Shown here piece after piece: positions 1 to 9,385 of a stretch of DNA of 60,901 bases (positions are counted from its first letter, which is position 1; each line of letters starts with the position of its first letter). The stretch lies in assembly GCA_012840385.1 (NCBI GenBank), contig DULK01000063.1:1-60901 (forward strand), written 5' to 3'. Both the position numbers and the translations under genes were made by a program. The notes beneath the pieces are model-generated. The model was not told the origin of the DNA. It worked only from the letters and a program-made list of their open reading frames with translations, and ran no database searches. This DNA is from Syntrophomonadaceae bacterium (GTDB lineage Bacteria > Bacillota > DSM-12270 > Thermacetogeniales > Thermacetogeniaceae).

Positions 1-79
1 AGCCCCCAAGAGTAATCGTTTATTTTGACTATTTTCCATTGCCAGGGTGCGGTGATCAATTATTTAGCCCAATTTCATG

Positions 80-1420
80 CTAAAATAACGTGACGTTTTG
101 ATGTGCATTTATTGTGACGAATAACACTCTCCCACGCAGTGTTGCTTTGGCCAATCCTAAGGGCCCTTTCAGTTCAGCAAAGGCAGTTTCAACCCGGTGG
201 GGACGCTCCTTCAAGCTCTGTTTCGCATAACCAGTCGCCAGATGTCCATTGACCCATTTCATGAGTTCATCATTGTAACTGGTCTTTATTGAAGGCCGTT
301 TTGCTTTACAGAGTGTCCCGTGATAAACACATTCCCGGCAGGCATGGCGGCCGACCCGGTAAAGGGCGGTGCCATCGGAAAATTTGCCCATGCAGTACAT
401 TTTCTTTCCCTGCGGACAGTAGTAAACGTCCTCTTTTTCATCGTAAACAAAGCCGGCTTCGAGCTTCTTCCTGCGCATTGTCTTGCGGGGCTTAGGATAA
501 GGAATGCTGGGCAGGATCCCTGCCTGCTTGAGAAAAGCGTAAAGATACCGTCTCCCGTAGCCTTTGTCTGCAACTGCTTCCTGAGGTAAGAGATGTGTAT
601 TCCAGATGTGCCTGCCGATGAGGCCTGCAGCTACCCTGGCTTCTGGAACACATCCAGATGTGGTTTCCACCGCTGTTACAATCCTTCCCGGACCTCCGGC
701 TACAACAATGTGCACCTTATGGGCAAGCAAGACGCCTTTGGAATTGTTGTGCGTAACAAGGGCGGCATCCGGATCTGTTCTGCTGACTAGGCGCTCGTTG
801 GTTTTCGGCTTGCCTTTTCCTTTTTTGCTCTCGTTCTTGTCTGAAGGAGCGGTATGGCTGCCTTCCTCTTCTTCAGGCGCCTTGTTCTCTGCCCAAACCT
901 GGTCAAGGTACTGTTCCGGCGTTTGCAGTTCCTGATAAGGCCGGCGTTCTGTGAGGGAGTCCAGGGAGGCGTTTGCTTTCAGGAGAGTGGCATCGAGGAA
1001 GACCTTGTTGCCTTCTATCAGGCCTGCCTTTTCGCAGAGCATGACGACGTGGTTGAAAAACTGCTCATATACATCCCGCCCGAAACGTGACCTTGCCTTG
1101 GAGAGGATGCTGTGGTCTGGTGGAGTTTCATCTATGTCATAGCCCAGAAACCACATGAAGGCCATGTTCAGCCGGCATTCCTCCGCCAGTTTCCGCTCGC
1201 TGGTGATCCCGTAAAGGTAGCCCAACAGGGCCATTTTAAAGACAACTACCGGATCGACGGAAGGAGCGCCGGTGTGGCTGTAGTAGGGCTGGACTAAGTC
1301 GTAGATAAAGCTGAAGTCAACTGCTCTGCTTACCTGTCTTAAAAGATGGTCTTCGGGCACACGCTTGTCGATGTCGAACATGTAAAAGATCTTGCGCCCT
1401 GGGGATTTTCGACCCATCAT
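80..1420 (-). CDS. IS1182-family DDE transposase
   Basis: A 446-residue transposase of the IS1182 type, which cuts and joins the ends of its own insertion sequence. The N-terminal part (about residues 1-110) is the usual DUF772-like domain with the DHSILSKAR motif. Candidate catalytic acidic residues lie in KVFLDATLLKAN, AVADKGYGRRYL and RVETAFAELKG, in DDE order. A CxxC-type pair near the C terminus (YYCPQGKKMYC, ACRECVYHGTLC) is common in this family. The frame is open from ATG to TAG and near family length, so it may be active. A short match (GCGGTGAT) occurs near both outer ends, at about 50-57 and, inverted, 1427-1434. I could not define full terminal repeats or a target duplication. No passenger gene is visible. 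Confidence 0.88.
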   Translation of the reverse strand: MMGRKSPGRKIFYMFDIDKRVPEDHLLRQVSRAVDFSFIYDLVQPYYSHTGAPSVDPVVVFKMALLGYLYGITSERKLAEECRLNMAFMWFLGYDIDETPPDHSILSKARSRFGRDVYEQFFNHVVMLCEKAGLIEGNKVFLDATLLKANASLDSLTERRPYQELQTPEQYLDQVWAENKAPEEEEGSHTAPSDKNESKKGKGKPKTNERLVSRTDPDAALVTHNNSKGVLLAHKVHIVVAGGPGRIVTAVETTSGCVPEARVAAGLIGRHIWNTHLLPQEAVADKGYGRRYLYAFLKQAGILPSIPYPKPRKTMRRKKLEAGFVYDEKEDVYYCPQGKKMYCMGKFSDGTALYRVGRHACRECVYHGTLCKAKRPSIKTSYNDELMKWVNGHLATGYAKQSLKERPHRVETAFAELKGPLGLAKATLRGRVLFVTINAHQNVTLF

Positions 1421-1555
1421 TATCTGGAATCACCGCCCAGATTGAGGTTTGTCATTTATAATGATTAATTCTCCATAAAGGATTCAATCTCCTGGCCCGA
1501 TTTGGCATGAGTTTGGCAACAGACCCTTGTGGATCAACACATGGTTCAAGGAAAA

Positions 1556-1609
1556 AAGAGATAAGTGGTGTAAGCCCTGTATTTTTCGAGGCTTTGCACT
1601 TATCCCTTT
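1556..1609. other. Stem-loop in the 313-base spacer between the transposase and glmS
   Basis: The spacer 1421-1733 holds no convincing gene; an open frame at 1484-1711 on the minus strand has no start signal or recognisable motif. It does hold an inverted repeat: a GATAAGTG...AAGCC left arm pairs with a GGCTT..CACTTATC right arm around a loop of about 13 bases. There is no T-run after either side, so it is not a clear terminator. It could be a small structured RNA or a leftover transposon end. Confidence 0.35.
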
Positions 1610-1733
1610 GTTACTTCTTATGGACTTGAACCTTACTCCTTTTCCCTTTTTCCTCTCCAAACGAAACCACTTTTTTCGCATGGGGAAAAGGAATAGATGA
1701 AAAATACACATTATAAAGAGTGATTGTCAGCCT

Positions 1734-3563
1734 CTATTCCACCGTTACAGATTTTGCCAAATTCCTCGGCTTATCAATGTCGCAGCCGCGGGCGGCGGCC
1801 ATATAGTAGGCGAAGAGCTGCAGGGGCACCACCGACAGGATTGGCGCCACCAGGGACGGTGATTCCGGAAGCCTGATGACGTGATCGGAGGTGCCGTCAA
1901 CAAGTTCATTATTTCCCAGGCAGATTCCGATTACCGTGCCTTCCCGTGCCTTGACCTCCTTCACATTGCTGACCAGCTTCTCCAGCACGTCAGCCTGGGT
2001 GGCCAGAGCAACGACAGGCACTCCCTCGACGATGAGTGCAAGGGTGCCGTGTTTCAATTCCCCTGCTGCGTAGGCCTCGGCATGGATGTAGGAGATCTCT
2101 TTCAGCTTGAGTGCGCCCTCCATCGCCACGGCGTAGTCGAGGCCGCGGCCGAGGAAAAAGACGTCCTCACAGGCATGGTACTTATCCGCCAGTTCCTTAA
2201 TGAGATCCTGCTGTTCCAGAACCTGCTCCATTTGTCCGGGAAGCTTCTGGAGGGCGGCAATGATTTCGGCGATCTCCGCAGGGGTTTTCGTCCCCCGCTC
2301 CCTGGCAAAGAGCAGACCGAGCAGGTACATCACCAGAACCTGCGTGGTGTAGGCCTTGGTGGAGGCCACCGCGATCTCCGGCCCCGCCCAGGTGTAAATT
2401 ACCTCGTCCGCCTCACGCGCCACGCTGCTGCCGACCACATTGGTTACGGCCAGCACCCGGCACCCTCTTGCCCGGGCTTCCCGCAGGGCTGCCAGGGTAT
2501 CGGCAGTCTCACCCGACTGGCTGATGACGATCACCAGGTTGCGGGGATCGAGCAGTGGGTCCCGGTACCGGAATTCCGAGGCCAGATCCACCTCCACCGG
2601 AAGCCGGGCGAGCTTCTCAATCACATACTTTCCGACCAGCCCGGCATGGTAGGCCGTGCCGCAGGCAACGATGGTAATCTTGGTGAAGCTGCGGATATCC
2701 TCAGGTGACAGGCTGATTTCCTTGAGAACAACATCGTCTCCCCAGGGGGTGATCCTGCTCCGAAGGGTATCCCGCAGCGCCCGGGGCTGTTCAAAGATCT
2801 CCTTCAGCATGAAGTGTGGATACCCCCCACGCTCGGCAGCGTCTGCATCCCAGCTAACGTGAAATACCTCCTTCGCCACCGGCTCTCCCTTGCTGTTCAC
2901 AATCCGGACGCCGTCCAGGGTGAGCTCCGCCACTTCACCCTCAGAGATCAGGTAAACATTCCTGGTGTAAGGCAGGATGGCCGGAATGTCCGAGGCCAGG
3001 AAGTATTCCCCGTCGCCCAGCCCCACGACAAGGGGGCTGTCCTTGCGGGCCGCCACCAGCCGGTCGGGATGGTATTCGCTCAGCACCACCACGGCATAAG
3101 AGCCGCGCACCTGTCTGACAGCATCCCTCAATGCAGTGCAGAGGTCACCCCGGTAGGCTTCCTCAATGAGGTGTGCCAGCACCTCCGTATCCGTCTCGGA
3201 GGCAAACCGGTGCCCGCGGGCCTGGAGCTGCTCCCGCAGTTCCGCGTAGTTTTCAATTATCCCATTGTGAACGACTGCAAATTTCTTCGTGCAGTCATAG
3301 TGGGGATGGGCATTCTCGTCCGAGGGGCGTCCATGGGTCGCCCAGCGGGTGTGCCCGATTCCGATGGTGGTCCTCTTGTTCTGAGAATTCAGGGATTCCT
3401 CAAGAACGGCGATTCTTCCTTTTTTCTTTTTAACCTTGAGAGATCCGTCGTTTAAAAACGCTACTCCGGCGGAATCATAACCGCGGTACTCCAACCGCTT
3501 CAAGCCGTTAAGCAATACGGAAACCGCGTCCTGGTTGCCCAGGTAACCGACGATGCCGCACAT
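1734..3563 (-). CDS. glmS: Glutamine:fructose-6-phosphate aminotransferase (GlmS)
   Basis: Makes glucosamine-6-phosphate from fructose-6-phosphate and glutamine, the first step towards UDP-GlcNAc for peptidoglycan. The 609 residues match the family. The N-terminal glutaminase domain starts MCGIVGYLG, with the catalytic Cys2 exposed after Met removal, and has the IGHTRWATHG motif. Two SIS sugar-isomerase domains follow (about 285-430 and 455-600; TIVACGTAYHAG, SQSGETADT). The C terminus ends KPRNLAKSVTVE, as expected. A strong AGGAGGAG site sits about 8-15 bases before the ATG. It is the last gene of the cdaA-cdaR-glmM-glmS set but has its own leader with a glmS ribozyme, so product feedback is expected at the mRNA level. 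Confidence 0.97.
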   Translation of the reverse strand: MCGIVGYLGNQDAVSVLLNGLKRLEYRGYDSAGVAFLNDGSLKVKKKKGRIAVLEESLNSQNKRTTIGIGHTRWATHGRPSDENAHPHYDCTKKFAVVHNGIIENYAELREQLQARGHRFASETDTEVLAHLIEEAYRGDLCTALRDAVRQVRGSYAVVVLSEYHPDRLVAARKDSPLVVGLGDGEYFLASDIPAILPYTRNVYLISEGEVAELTLDGVRIVNSKGEPVAKEVFHVSWDADAAERGGYPHFMLKEIFEQPRALRDTLRSRITPWGDDVVLKEISLSPEDIRSFTKITIVACGTAYHAGLVGKYVIEKLARLPVEVDLASEFRYRDPLLDPRNLVIVISQSGETADTLAALREARARGCRVLAVTNVVGSSVAREADEVIYTWAGPEIAVASTKAYTTQVLVMYLLGLLFARERGTKTPAEIAEIIAALQKLPGQMEQVLEQQDLIKELADKYHACEDVFFLGRGLDYAVAMEGALKLKEISYIHAEAYAAGELKHGTLALIVEGVPVVALATQADVLEKLVSNVKEVKAREGTVIGICLGNNELVDGTSDHVIRLPESPSLVAPILSVVPLQLFAYYMAAARGCDIDKPRNLAKSVTVE

Positions 3564-3599
3564 TACGAATGTCTCCTCCTCTTCTGCCTCCCACGCGGT

Positions 3600-3742
3600 T
3601 CCATCTCACCAGATACCCCTTTGTCCCGGAAATTGCTCTCCGGATTTAAAGGCATCCTTACGGTGGTGAGCCACCGAGGGGCACCCGCCGAAAACTTCGA
3701 TAAACCCCTTCCTCGTCAACCGGCAAAACCGGTTCTGGCGCT
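3600..3742 (-). ncRNA. glmS ribozyme (GlcN6P-responsive self-cleaving riboswitch)
   Basis: On the minus strand just upstream of glmS the sequence follows the glmS ribozyme consensus. It begins with AGCGCCAGAAC, with the cleavage point expected between A at 3742 and G at 3741. It continues through GTTGACGAGG, GGGGTTTATCGAAG, TTCGGCGGGTGCCCC and ACCGTAAGGATGCC, with P3/P4-like pairing down to about 3600. In this family glucosamine-6-phosphate acts as a cofactor for cleavage, and the cut mRNA is degraded. The ribozyme ends roughly 35 bases before the glmS start codon and leaves the ribosome site free. Confidence 0.95.
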
Positions 3743-3792
3743 GCACATGTTATTTGCGTGGGAAAGCTGACATTTGTACTTCCGAAAATCGA

Positions 3793-5133
3793 TCAACCCA
3801 GCTCCGATTTTATAAGCTCCGCTAGCTCACCAACCACCTCCCTGAGTTCATCCTCGTCCATGGCCTCGCCCATGACCCGCACCAGCGGTTCGGTGCCCGA
3901 CGGGCGCACCAGGATCCGGCCGCGACCTGCGAGACGCCTCTCGGCCTTCCGCACCGCCTCGGCTACGGTGGCATTATCATAAAGGCCCTGCTTGTTCTCC
4001 ACCCGCACGTTCACCAGGACCTGCGGAAACCGGGTCATCTGAGCGGCAAGCCGGGATAGGGGAGCCTTTGTCTCCCGGACAACCTTGAGGAGTTCCAGGG
4101 CTGTGACCAGCCCGTCGCCTGTGGTTGTCCGATCAAGGAAGATGATATGGCCGGACTGTTCCCCTCCGAACTTTCCGCCGTTTTTCAGCATCTCCTCCAT
4201 TATGTAACGGTCGCCCACCCTGGTCTCGGTCACCTTCACGCCTGCTTTTTTGAAGGCTTCACGCAGGCCGAGGTTGCTCATGACCGTGACGACCACCTTG
4301 TTTCCTTCCAGGGCACCCTTGTTCTTGCGGAACAGCCCGCAGATTACCATAATCTGGTCTCCGTCCACCAGGTTCCCCTTTTCGTCAACCGCGATCAGCC
4401 GATCGGCGTCGCCGTCAAAGGCAAGACCCAGGTCCGCCCCCAGGTTCCGGACGGCTTCCTGGAGGGACTCGGTATGGGTGGAGCCGCATTTTTCGTTGAT
4501 GTTCACTCCGTTCGGCTCGCCGTGAAGCACGGTCAGATCGGCTCCCAGGCCGGAAAACAGACGCGGGGCAATATACGAGGATGCACCATTGGCGCAGTCG
4601 ATCACGATTTTCAAGCCGCTCAGGTCGATGTCCCCCACTTCCTTTAAAAAGGAGAGATACCTGTCGGCCGCGCCCCTTTCCTCAAAGGCTCTGCCAACGG
4701 CTTTTCCGGTGGGTTTCGGGAAGTCATAACCCTCACTTAAGACCAGTTCTTCGATCTCTTTCTCGATTTCATCGGGGAGCTTGAAGCCGTCCCCCCCGAA
4801 AAACTTGATGCCGTTGTCCTCCACCGGATTGTGGGAGGCGGAAATCACGGCGCCGGCGCAGCAGTCCAGGGCCCTGGTGAGATATGCAAGGCCCGGTGTT
4901 GGTATTACCCCGGCCTTTATACAATCTCCCCCGACGGACAGAATACCTGCGGTCAGAGCGGCCTCCAGCAGGTCGCCGGAGATCCGGGTATCCTTTCCCA
5001 CAACTATGCGGGGGCGCCTGCCCTCCCGGTTCAGAACATAGGCCCCGGCCCTCCCCAGGCGAAATGCCAGTTCCGGGGTCAGGTCCCGGTTGGCGATTCC
5101 CCGGACGCCGTCGGTGCCGAAAAGAACACCCAT
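3793..5133 (-). CDS. glmM: Phosphoglucosamine mutase (GlmM)
   Basis: Converts glucosamine-6-phosphate to glucosamine-1-phosphate, the step after GlmS. It is an alpha-D-phosphohexomutase of 446 residues from the start chosen here. The phosphoserine loop is [20 protein letters not shown] (Ser about 100), the metal loop is FDGDADR, the sugar-binding loop is GGEQSGHI, and the phosphate-binding loop is [13 protein letters not shown] longer frame begins at 5169, but the family N terminus is [15 protein letters not shown] and a purine-rich AAAGGGGGTGGA lies just before ATG 5133, so that start is preferred. In Bacillota, GlmM binds and inhibits CdaA, which fits its place after cdaA-cdaR. Confidence 0.95.
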   Translation of the reverse strand: MGVLFGTDGVRGIANRDLTPELAFRLGRAGAYVLNREGRRPRIVVGKDTRISGDLLEAALTAGILSVGGDCIKAGVIPTPGLAYLTRALDCCAGAVISASHNPVEDNGIKFFGGDGFKLPDEIEKEIEELVLSEGYDFPKPTGKAVGRAFEERGAADRYLSFLKEVGDIDLSGLKIVIDCANGASSYIAPRLFSGLGADLTVLHGEPNGVNINEKCGSTHTESLQEAVRNLGADLGLAFDGDADRLIAVDEKGNLVDGDQIMVICGLFRKNKGALEGNKVVVTVMSNLGLREAFKKAGVKVTETRVGDRYIMEEMLKNGGKFGGEQSGHIIFLDRTTTGDGLVTALELLKVVRETKAPLSRLAAQMTRFPQVLVNVRVENKQGLYDNATVAEAVRKAERRLAGRGRILVRPSGTEPLVRVMGEAMDEDELREVVGELAELIKSELG

Positions 5134-5181
5134 TTGCTGTCCACCCCCTTTCCTGATAACATGAACCATTATATCATTATT

Positions 5182-6132
5182 CTACTCATTTGGTAATTGA
5201 TCTGTTTCCGCACTGCCGATCTCAACGGTCACTTTGACCTTGTCATCGCGAACAGGATAGATGTCGGGTGGAAGGACCAGTTCGGTTTGCCTGATTACCT
5301 GGCCGTCCGCCCCGGAAATGTCCACCGGTTTCGTGAGCACCTGCGAGAGGTTGGCTATAGCCTGAGGGGTGCCCGTGACATCGATCTTTGCGGGATCCAC
5401 ATGAACATCTTTCACTTTAAAATCAGGCTTCGGTTTTCCAATCAGATCTGCCACAACAGAAACGGTTTTGATCGGCCCCCGGGATACCACGGGAAGCAAG
5501 ACGTCGACGGTGCCGGGACGGATTTCCAGCTTCCAGCTCGTTTCCTGTGCGACCTTAACCCGGACCTTCTGGCTGATGTTGTCTCTGGCGCCGTTCACCG
5601 CCAGGGTGGCCTGCGCCTCCTGGATTCCGCCGAGCACACGGCTGGGTCCCTTGATAACTACCTGGTCCGGTCTAATCACCGGGGTTAGGGTTGTGAAGCC
5701 CGGAGCGGCCTCCCCTGATACCGAAACACGCACGGGGACCTTTTTTTCTTCCAGGTAATCCAGGCTGACCCGGATCGTGTCAGGTTCGACTTTGACCAGC
5801 TGGATGCCTGACGGGACCTTTACTTTGACCGGAATAAAGCTGACCCCATCTTCCCTGCCGCCCAGATCCACGTAAGCGTCAACATCTTCTTCGGACATGC
5901 TCTGTACGATGCTTCGGAATCCCCTGACCGTGACCTTGATGTCGGGGAGGGGTGAAGCCAGCACCATCTGGGCTGAAAGGGAGCGGGCTTCCACCGGCCT
6001 GGTGAAGGTGCGATCTACAATCGGATTGCGCTGTCCCGCCACGAAATACCAGAGCAGGACGGCCAGAAGCAGTGCCAGGGCTCTGTAGCCGAAGTTGTAG
6101 CGAACAAACCACTTCGCCCGTTCTTCGTTCAT
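5182..6132 (-). CDS. cdaR: YbbR-domain regulator of c-di-AMP synthase (CdaR)
   Basis: A membrane-anchored extracytoplasmic protein of 316 residues. It has a short cytoplasmic N terminus, one transmembrane segment (about residues 17-35, ALALLLAVLLWYFVA), then three or four YbbR repeats rich in beta strands (for example LPDIKVTVRGFRSIV, VRPDQVVIKGPSRVLGGI, AKIDVTGTPQAIANL). CdaR binds CdaA and tunes its cyclase activity. The start overlaps the cdaA stop by four bases (ATGA), which implies coupled translation. The order cdaA-cdaR-glmM is conserved across Bacillota. Confidence 0.92.
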   Translation of the reverse strand: MNEERAKWFVRYNFGYRALALLLAVLLWYFVAGQRNPIVDRTFTRPVEARSLSAQMVLASPLPDIKVTVRGFRSIVQSMSEEDVDAYVDLGGREDGVSFIPVKVKVPSGIQLVKVEPDTIRVSLDYLEEKKVPVRVSVSGEAAPGFTTLTPVIRPDQVVIKGPSRVLGGIQEAQATLAVNGARDNISQKVRVKVAQETSWKLEIRPGTVDVLLPVVSRGPIKTVSVVADLIGKPKPDFKVKDVHVDPAKIDVTGTPQAIANLSQVLTKPVDISGADGQVIRQTELVLPPDIYPVRDDKVKVTVEIGSAETDQLPNE

Positions 6133-6941
6133 TTTTCCCGACCCCCCGTTCCCCTGTTGCCTCCAGTCATAAAATCGATCAGCCGGGTCTCAATGCCCTG
6201 GGTGGTCAAACCCCTGATCAGTTTTCCCCCCTGAACAAGGGAGATTATACCCGTCTCCTCGGATACCACAACCGCAAGGGCGTCGCTCTGCTCGGTAATC
6301 CCGAGAGCGGCACGGTGCCTCGTCCCGAACTCCTTGCTTAACAAGGTGTTCTCCTGGGTCAGGGGAAGGTAACAGGCCGCTGCCAGGATCCGGTTGCCGC
6401 GGATGATCACCGCCCCGTCGTGCAGGGGGGTGTTCGGCTCAAAAATGTTCAGGAGAGCCTCGGCGGATACAAGGGCGTCCAGCTCGATCCCGCTCTCAAC
6501 GTACTCCTTCAAACCGGTCTCGCCCATAAAGACGAGCAGCGCGCCAACACGCCGCCTGGAAAAGATCTCAGCCGCCCGGGCAACCTCGCGTGCCGTCCGT
6601 CTGGCATCTTCCTCGACGAGGAAGAAGTGACGGCCGAAAAAGCCTCCCCGGCCCAACTGCTCCAGGGCGCGGCGCAGCTCCGGCCAGAAGACTATGGGTA
6701 GAGCCACAAACAGCATCGTCCAGGTTTTTTCCAGGATCCAGTTCATGGTATAAAGATGAAGCCGGTCGCTCAAGGCGGAAGCAACCACAAGCACCGCCAG
6801 CCCCTTGAGGAGCTGGACCGCCCGGGTTCCCTTGATCAGCATCAACAACTTGTAAATAACATAGGCTACAAGGAGAATGTCGACGATTGTTCTCAGGTCA
6901 AAGTAATTGATGTAGGCCAGTATCCTGGACACGGCGTTCAC
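6129..6941 (-). CDS. cdaA: Diadenylate cyclase CdaA
   Basis: Synthesises cyclic di-AMP from two ATP. The 270 residues start with three hydrophobic helices (about 18-35, 44-58 and 68-88), followed by the DAC domain. The catalytic motifs are present: DGA in LHDGAVII (about 175-177) and RHR in FGTRHRAALG (about 208-210). The start is GTG 6941; an upstream ATG at 6952 is in another frame. The gene leads cdaR and glmM. This second messenger controls potassium and osmolyte balance and cell wall homeostasis, which fits the glm genes downstream. I found no clear sigma-A promoter in the divergent 140-base spacer. Confidence 0.95.
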   Translation of the reverse strand: MNAVSRILAYINYFDLRTIVDILLVAYVIYKLLMLIKGTRAVQLLKGLAVLVVASALSDRLHLYTMNWILEKTWTMLFVALPIVFWPELRRALEQLGRGGFFGRHFFLVEEDARRTAREVARAAEIFSRRRVGALLVFMGETGLKEYVESGIELDALVSAEALLNIFEPNTPLHDGAVIIRGNRILAAACYLPLTQENTLLSKEFGTRHRAALGITEQSDALAVVVSEETGIISLVQGGKLIRGLTTQGIETRLIDFMTGGNRGTGGREK

Positions 6942-7098
6942 CTGCCATTAACCTCTCCAAAAAATATACACGAAAAAAAAGTGAGATGCTAGATATGGAA
7001 CTTCAGAAAATGTTTGTTCAAAGGGGGAAACAAGTTTATTATTAATTATCGGGAATATTACTCGGGAAGCTCAGGCAGAATTGGAAAGAGGCGGTCAC

Positions 7099-8355
7099 GT
7101 GGAAGACAGGGCCGACGCGGCTGCAAGCCCCGGACTGATGAGGGCGGTTGCCGCACTCAAACACCGTAACTTCCGGCTGTTCTGGTCGGGGCAGCTGATC
7201 TCCCTGATGGGCACCTGGATGCAGAACATGGCCCAGGGCTGGCTGGTTCTGCAACTGACCAACTCACCTTTTCTCCTGGGGCTGGTCAGCGCCGTCCAGT
7301 TTTTGCCCCTGCTCCTCTTCTCACTGGTGGCAGGAGTGGCAGCTGACCGGACACCCAAAAGACTCATGCTGCTGGCGACACAGTGCGGCTCGCTGATCCT
7401 TGCCCTGATCCTGGGACTCCTGACCCTGTTTAACGTTGTTCGCTACTGGCACGTGGTGATCCTGGCCGGGCTCCTGGGCACCATCAACGCCTTTGATACA
7501 CCTACCCGCCAGTCCTTCGTGATTGAGTTGGTTGGAAAAAAGGACCTGATGAACGCCATCGTCCTGAACTCCTCCGCATTTAACGCCGCCCGGGTAATCG
7601 GGCCGGCGCTGGCAGGGCTGGCCATCGGGAAGCTGGGCATGGCCACCTGCTTTTTGTTGAACGCCGCCAGCTTCCTGGCGGTGATCGCCGGCCTGCTGCT
7701 GATGAGCGTCCCTGACGTGGCCTACGACAGCCCGGAAGAAAAAATGGTATTGAAAAAGATCGGAGAGGGGCTGTGCTACATCTGGAAGACCCCTCTGATT
7801 CTAAGGACCATTACCCTGACCGCCCTGTTGAGTATCTTCTCCATGAATTTCAGCGTTCTGATTCCGGTGCTGGCACGCAACACCCTGGGACGGCAGGCAG
7901 AGGGCTACGGCTACCTGATGTCGGCGATGGGAATCGGGGCCTTTGCCGGTTCCCTCGTGCTCGCCCTGCTCAGCCACCGGGGACCCCGGCGCAGGCTGCT
8001 TCTGAGCGGCGCTTTGGGACTATGCGTCTTTCAGCTGTTCCTTTCCCTCAACCGCTCTTATCCGCTCGCCCTGCTGTTTCTGGGGCTGATGGGCTGGTCG
8101 ATGATCACCTTCGTTTCTACCGTCAACACCACCCTGCAGTTGAACGTTCCTGACAACCTGCGGGGGCGGGTGATGAGCGTGTACTCTCTGGTCTTCCTGG
8201 GGGTAACACCACTGGGGAGTCTTTTCAGTGGAGGCATCGCCCACATGGGGGGAGCGCCCGCCGGACTGGCGGCGGGCGCGGGGATGGGACTGCTCAGCCT
8301 GGCTGTGGTCATGTTCTGGGAGTGGCGCCAAACGCGGGCAGGCAAGGACGCTTAA
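7099..8355 (+). CDS. MFS transporter, EntS/DHA3-like exporter
   Basis: A multi-pass membrane exporter of about 418 residues with the MFS_3 (enterobactin exporter-like) pattern. It opens with LKHRNFRLFWSGQLISLMGTWMQNMAQGWLVLQLT, has an A-like motif between helices 2 and 3 (GVAADRTPKR), and shows about 11-12 hydrophobic helices. The substrate cannot be read from the sequence. GTG 7099 is chosen because AGAGGCGG lies six bases before it; an in-frame TTG at 7081 and ATG at 7138 are alternatives. It is divergent from cdaA and its end nearly meets the convergent methyltransferase gene, so it is probably monocistronic. Confidence 0.85.
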   Translation: MEDRADAAASPGLMRAVAALKHRNFRLFWSGQLISLMGTWMQNMAQGWLVLQLTNSPFLLGLVSAVQFLPLLLFSLVAGVAADRTPKRLMLLATQCGSLILALILGLLTLFNVVRYWHVVILAGLLGTINAFDTPTRQSFVIELVGKKDLMNAIVLNSSAFNAARVIGPALAGLAIGKLGMATCFLLNAASFLAVIAGLLLMSVPDVAYDSPEEKMVLKKIGEGLCYIWKTPLILRTITLTALLSIFSMNFSVLIPVLARNTLGRQAEGYGYLMSAMGIGAFAGSLVLALLSHRGPRRRLLLSGALGLCVFQLFLSLNRSYPLALLFLGLMGWSMITFVSTVNTTLQLNVPDNLRGRVMSVYSLVFLGVTPLGSLFSGGIAHMGGAPAGLAAGAGMGLLSLAVVMFWEWRQTRAGKDA

Positions 8356-8367
8356 AAAGCAACTGTA

Positions 8368-9258
8368 TCAACCCACGGATTTATAAATTTCAATCAGCCT
8401 GCCGAGGTCAATCCCTTTGAAAAGACCGCTATTCGTACCTAAAATAAAACCGTTCCTCGAGTTGAGCAAACGTATATTCTCAAGCAAATCATTGAAATAC
8501 ACCGGATCGGCGGCTCTCGCAAGATCATCCGAACCCAGCGTCCCCCAAAGGCACAGCTTCTCGCCATACGCCTGCTGCAGCTTAAATACGTCCATTCCGG
8601 AATTACGGTCAATACAGTGCAAGCCTTGAAATCCGATACGGATCAGGTCGGGGATGATTTCGTTATAATTTCCGTCCGAATGAAAAAAGACGGAAACTCC
8701 TTTTCCGGCGATTTTCTCAAACTGACGCGCCAGCGAGGGGATAAAGTATTCTCTCATAATTTTCGGGCCGGTGAGCAGCCCCCTGTTATAAGCGATGTCG
8801 TCCGCGATGATAATCCCGTCAATCCCCCGTCCTGCCAGACGCCCGGAGAGTTCCACGTTCAGGGCTTCAACCTTTTTAACCAGGTCTGCCAGGCTTAAGG
8901 GAGAGCGGGCGGGGAGTGTCAAAAACTCCTTAAACCCCAGGGTGCGAACCCCCCACCCGAAAACTCCATCTATTACAGCAAAACTGAAAAACGGGGTATC
9001 CGCCACCCACCTGTCGAGGTCCTCCCAGACAATATCACCGGGCTCGGGTATGACCCGGGGATCCGGGTAGCTGGGGGAAAGGCAGATGATATCAAGGCCC
9101 AGCCTGTCAACAAACTCAAGCCTTTCTTCAAATCCCACACTCCCGCATCCCAACTCCTGCTTTACTACCGCATCGTCGATACACAACTCGCCCTTGGGAA
9201 CCCTGTTCACCGGCCGGTGCCGGATTGCCGCAAAAATCCGATCTTTTGACGGATACAA
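8368..9258 (-). CDS. Uroporphyrinogen decarboxylase-family (MtaA/CmuA-like) methyltransferase
   Basis: A TIM-barrel protein of the URO-D family, about 296 residues. These proteins decarboxylate uroporphyrinogen or, in the MtaA/CmuA branch, move methyl groups to and from corrinoid proteins. The neighbouring corrinoid gene makes the second role likely. Visible features are an N-terminal RIFAAIRHRPVNRVPKGE, a central GIIIADDIAYNRGLLTGP, and VFFHSDGNYNEIIPDLIRIGFQGLHCID, where His/Asp and Cys/His are candidate zinc ligands. It is shorter than true HemE (~340-350). TTG 9258 is preferred because GAGGTGA lies eight bases upstream; GTG 9270 overlaps that site. It is the last gene of the GntR-corrinoid operon. 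Confidence 0.8.
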   Translation of the reverse strand: MYPSKDRIFAAIRHRPVNRVPKGELCIDDAVVKQELGCGSVGFEERLEFVDRLGLDIICLSPSYPDPRVIPEPGDIVWEDLDRWVADTPFFSFAVIDGVFGWGVRTLGFKEFLTLPARSPLSLADLVKKVEALNVELSGRLAGRGIDGIIIADDIAYNRGLLTGPKIMREYFIPSLARQFEKIAGKGVSVFFHSDGNYNEIIPDLIRIGFQGLHCIDRNSGMDVFKLQQAYGEKLCLWGTLGSDDLARAADPVYFNDLLENIRLLNSRNGFILGTNSGLFKGIDLGRLIEIYKSVG

Positions 9259-9385
9259 GAGATGTCTCACCTCTACTGAAGCGCAAATGTAAAAGGGTAG
9301 GCCCGGATTTAATTACCGGGTTCTACCCTCCCAAGCTCTACAGAAAACCAGAACAGGTAGATGATACTCCTTTTTCGTATTCTTT

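Noticed and set aside
1484-1711. Minus-strand frame of 75 codons before glmS's end
   Set aside because: No ribosome site, odd basic composition and overlap with a hairpin; probably chance.
1881-3455. Long plus-strand frames inside glmS (and similar ones inside leu/ilv and cas genes)
   Set aside because: They are antisense shadows of well-supported genes, with no family signatures.
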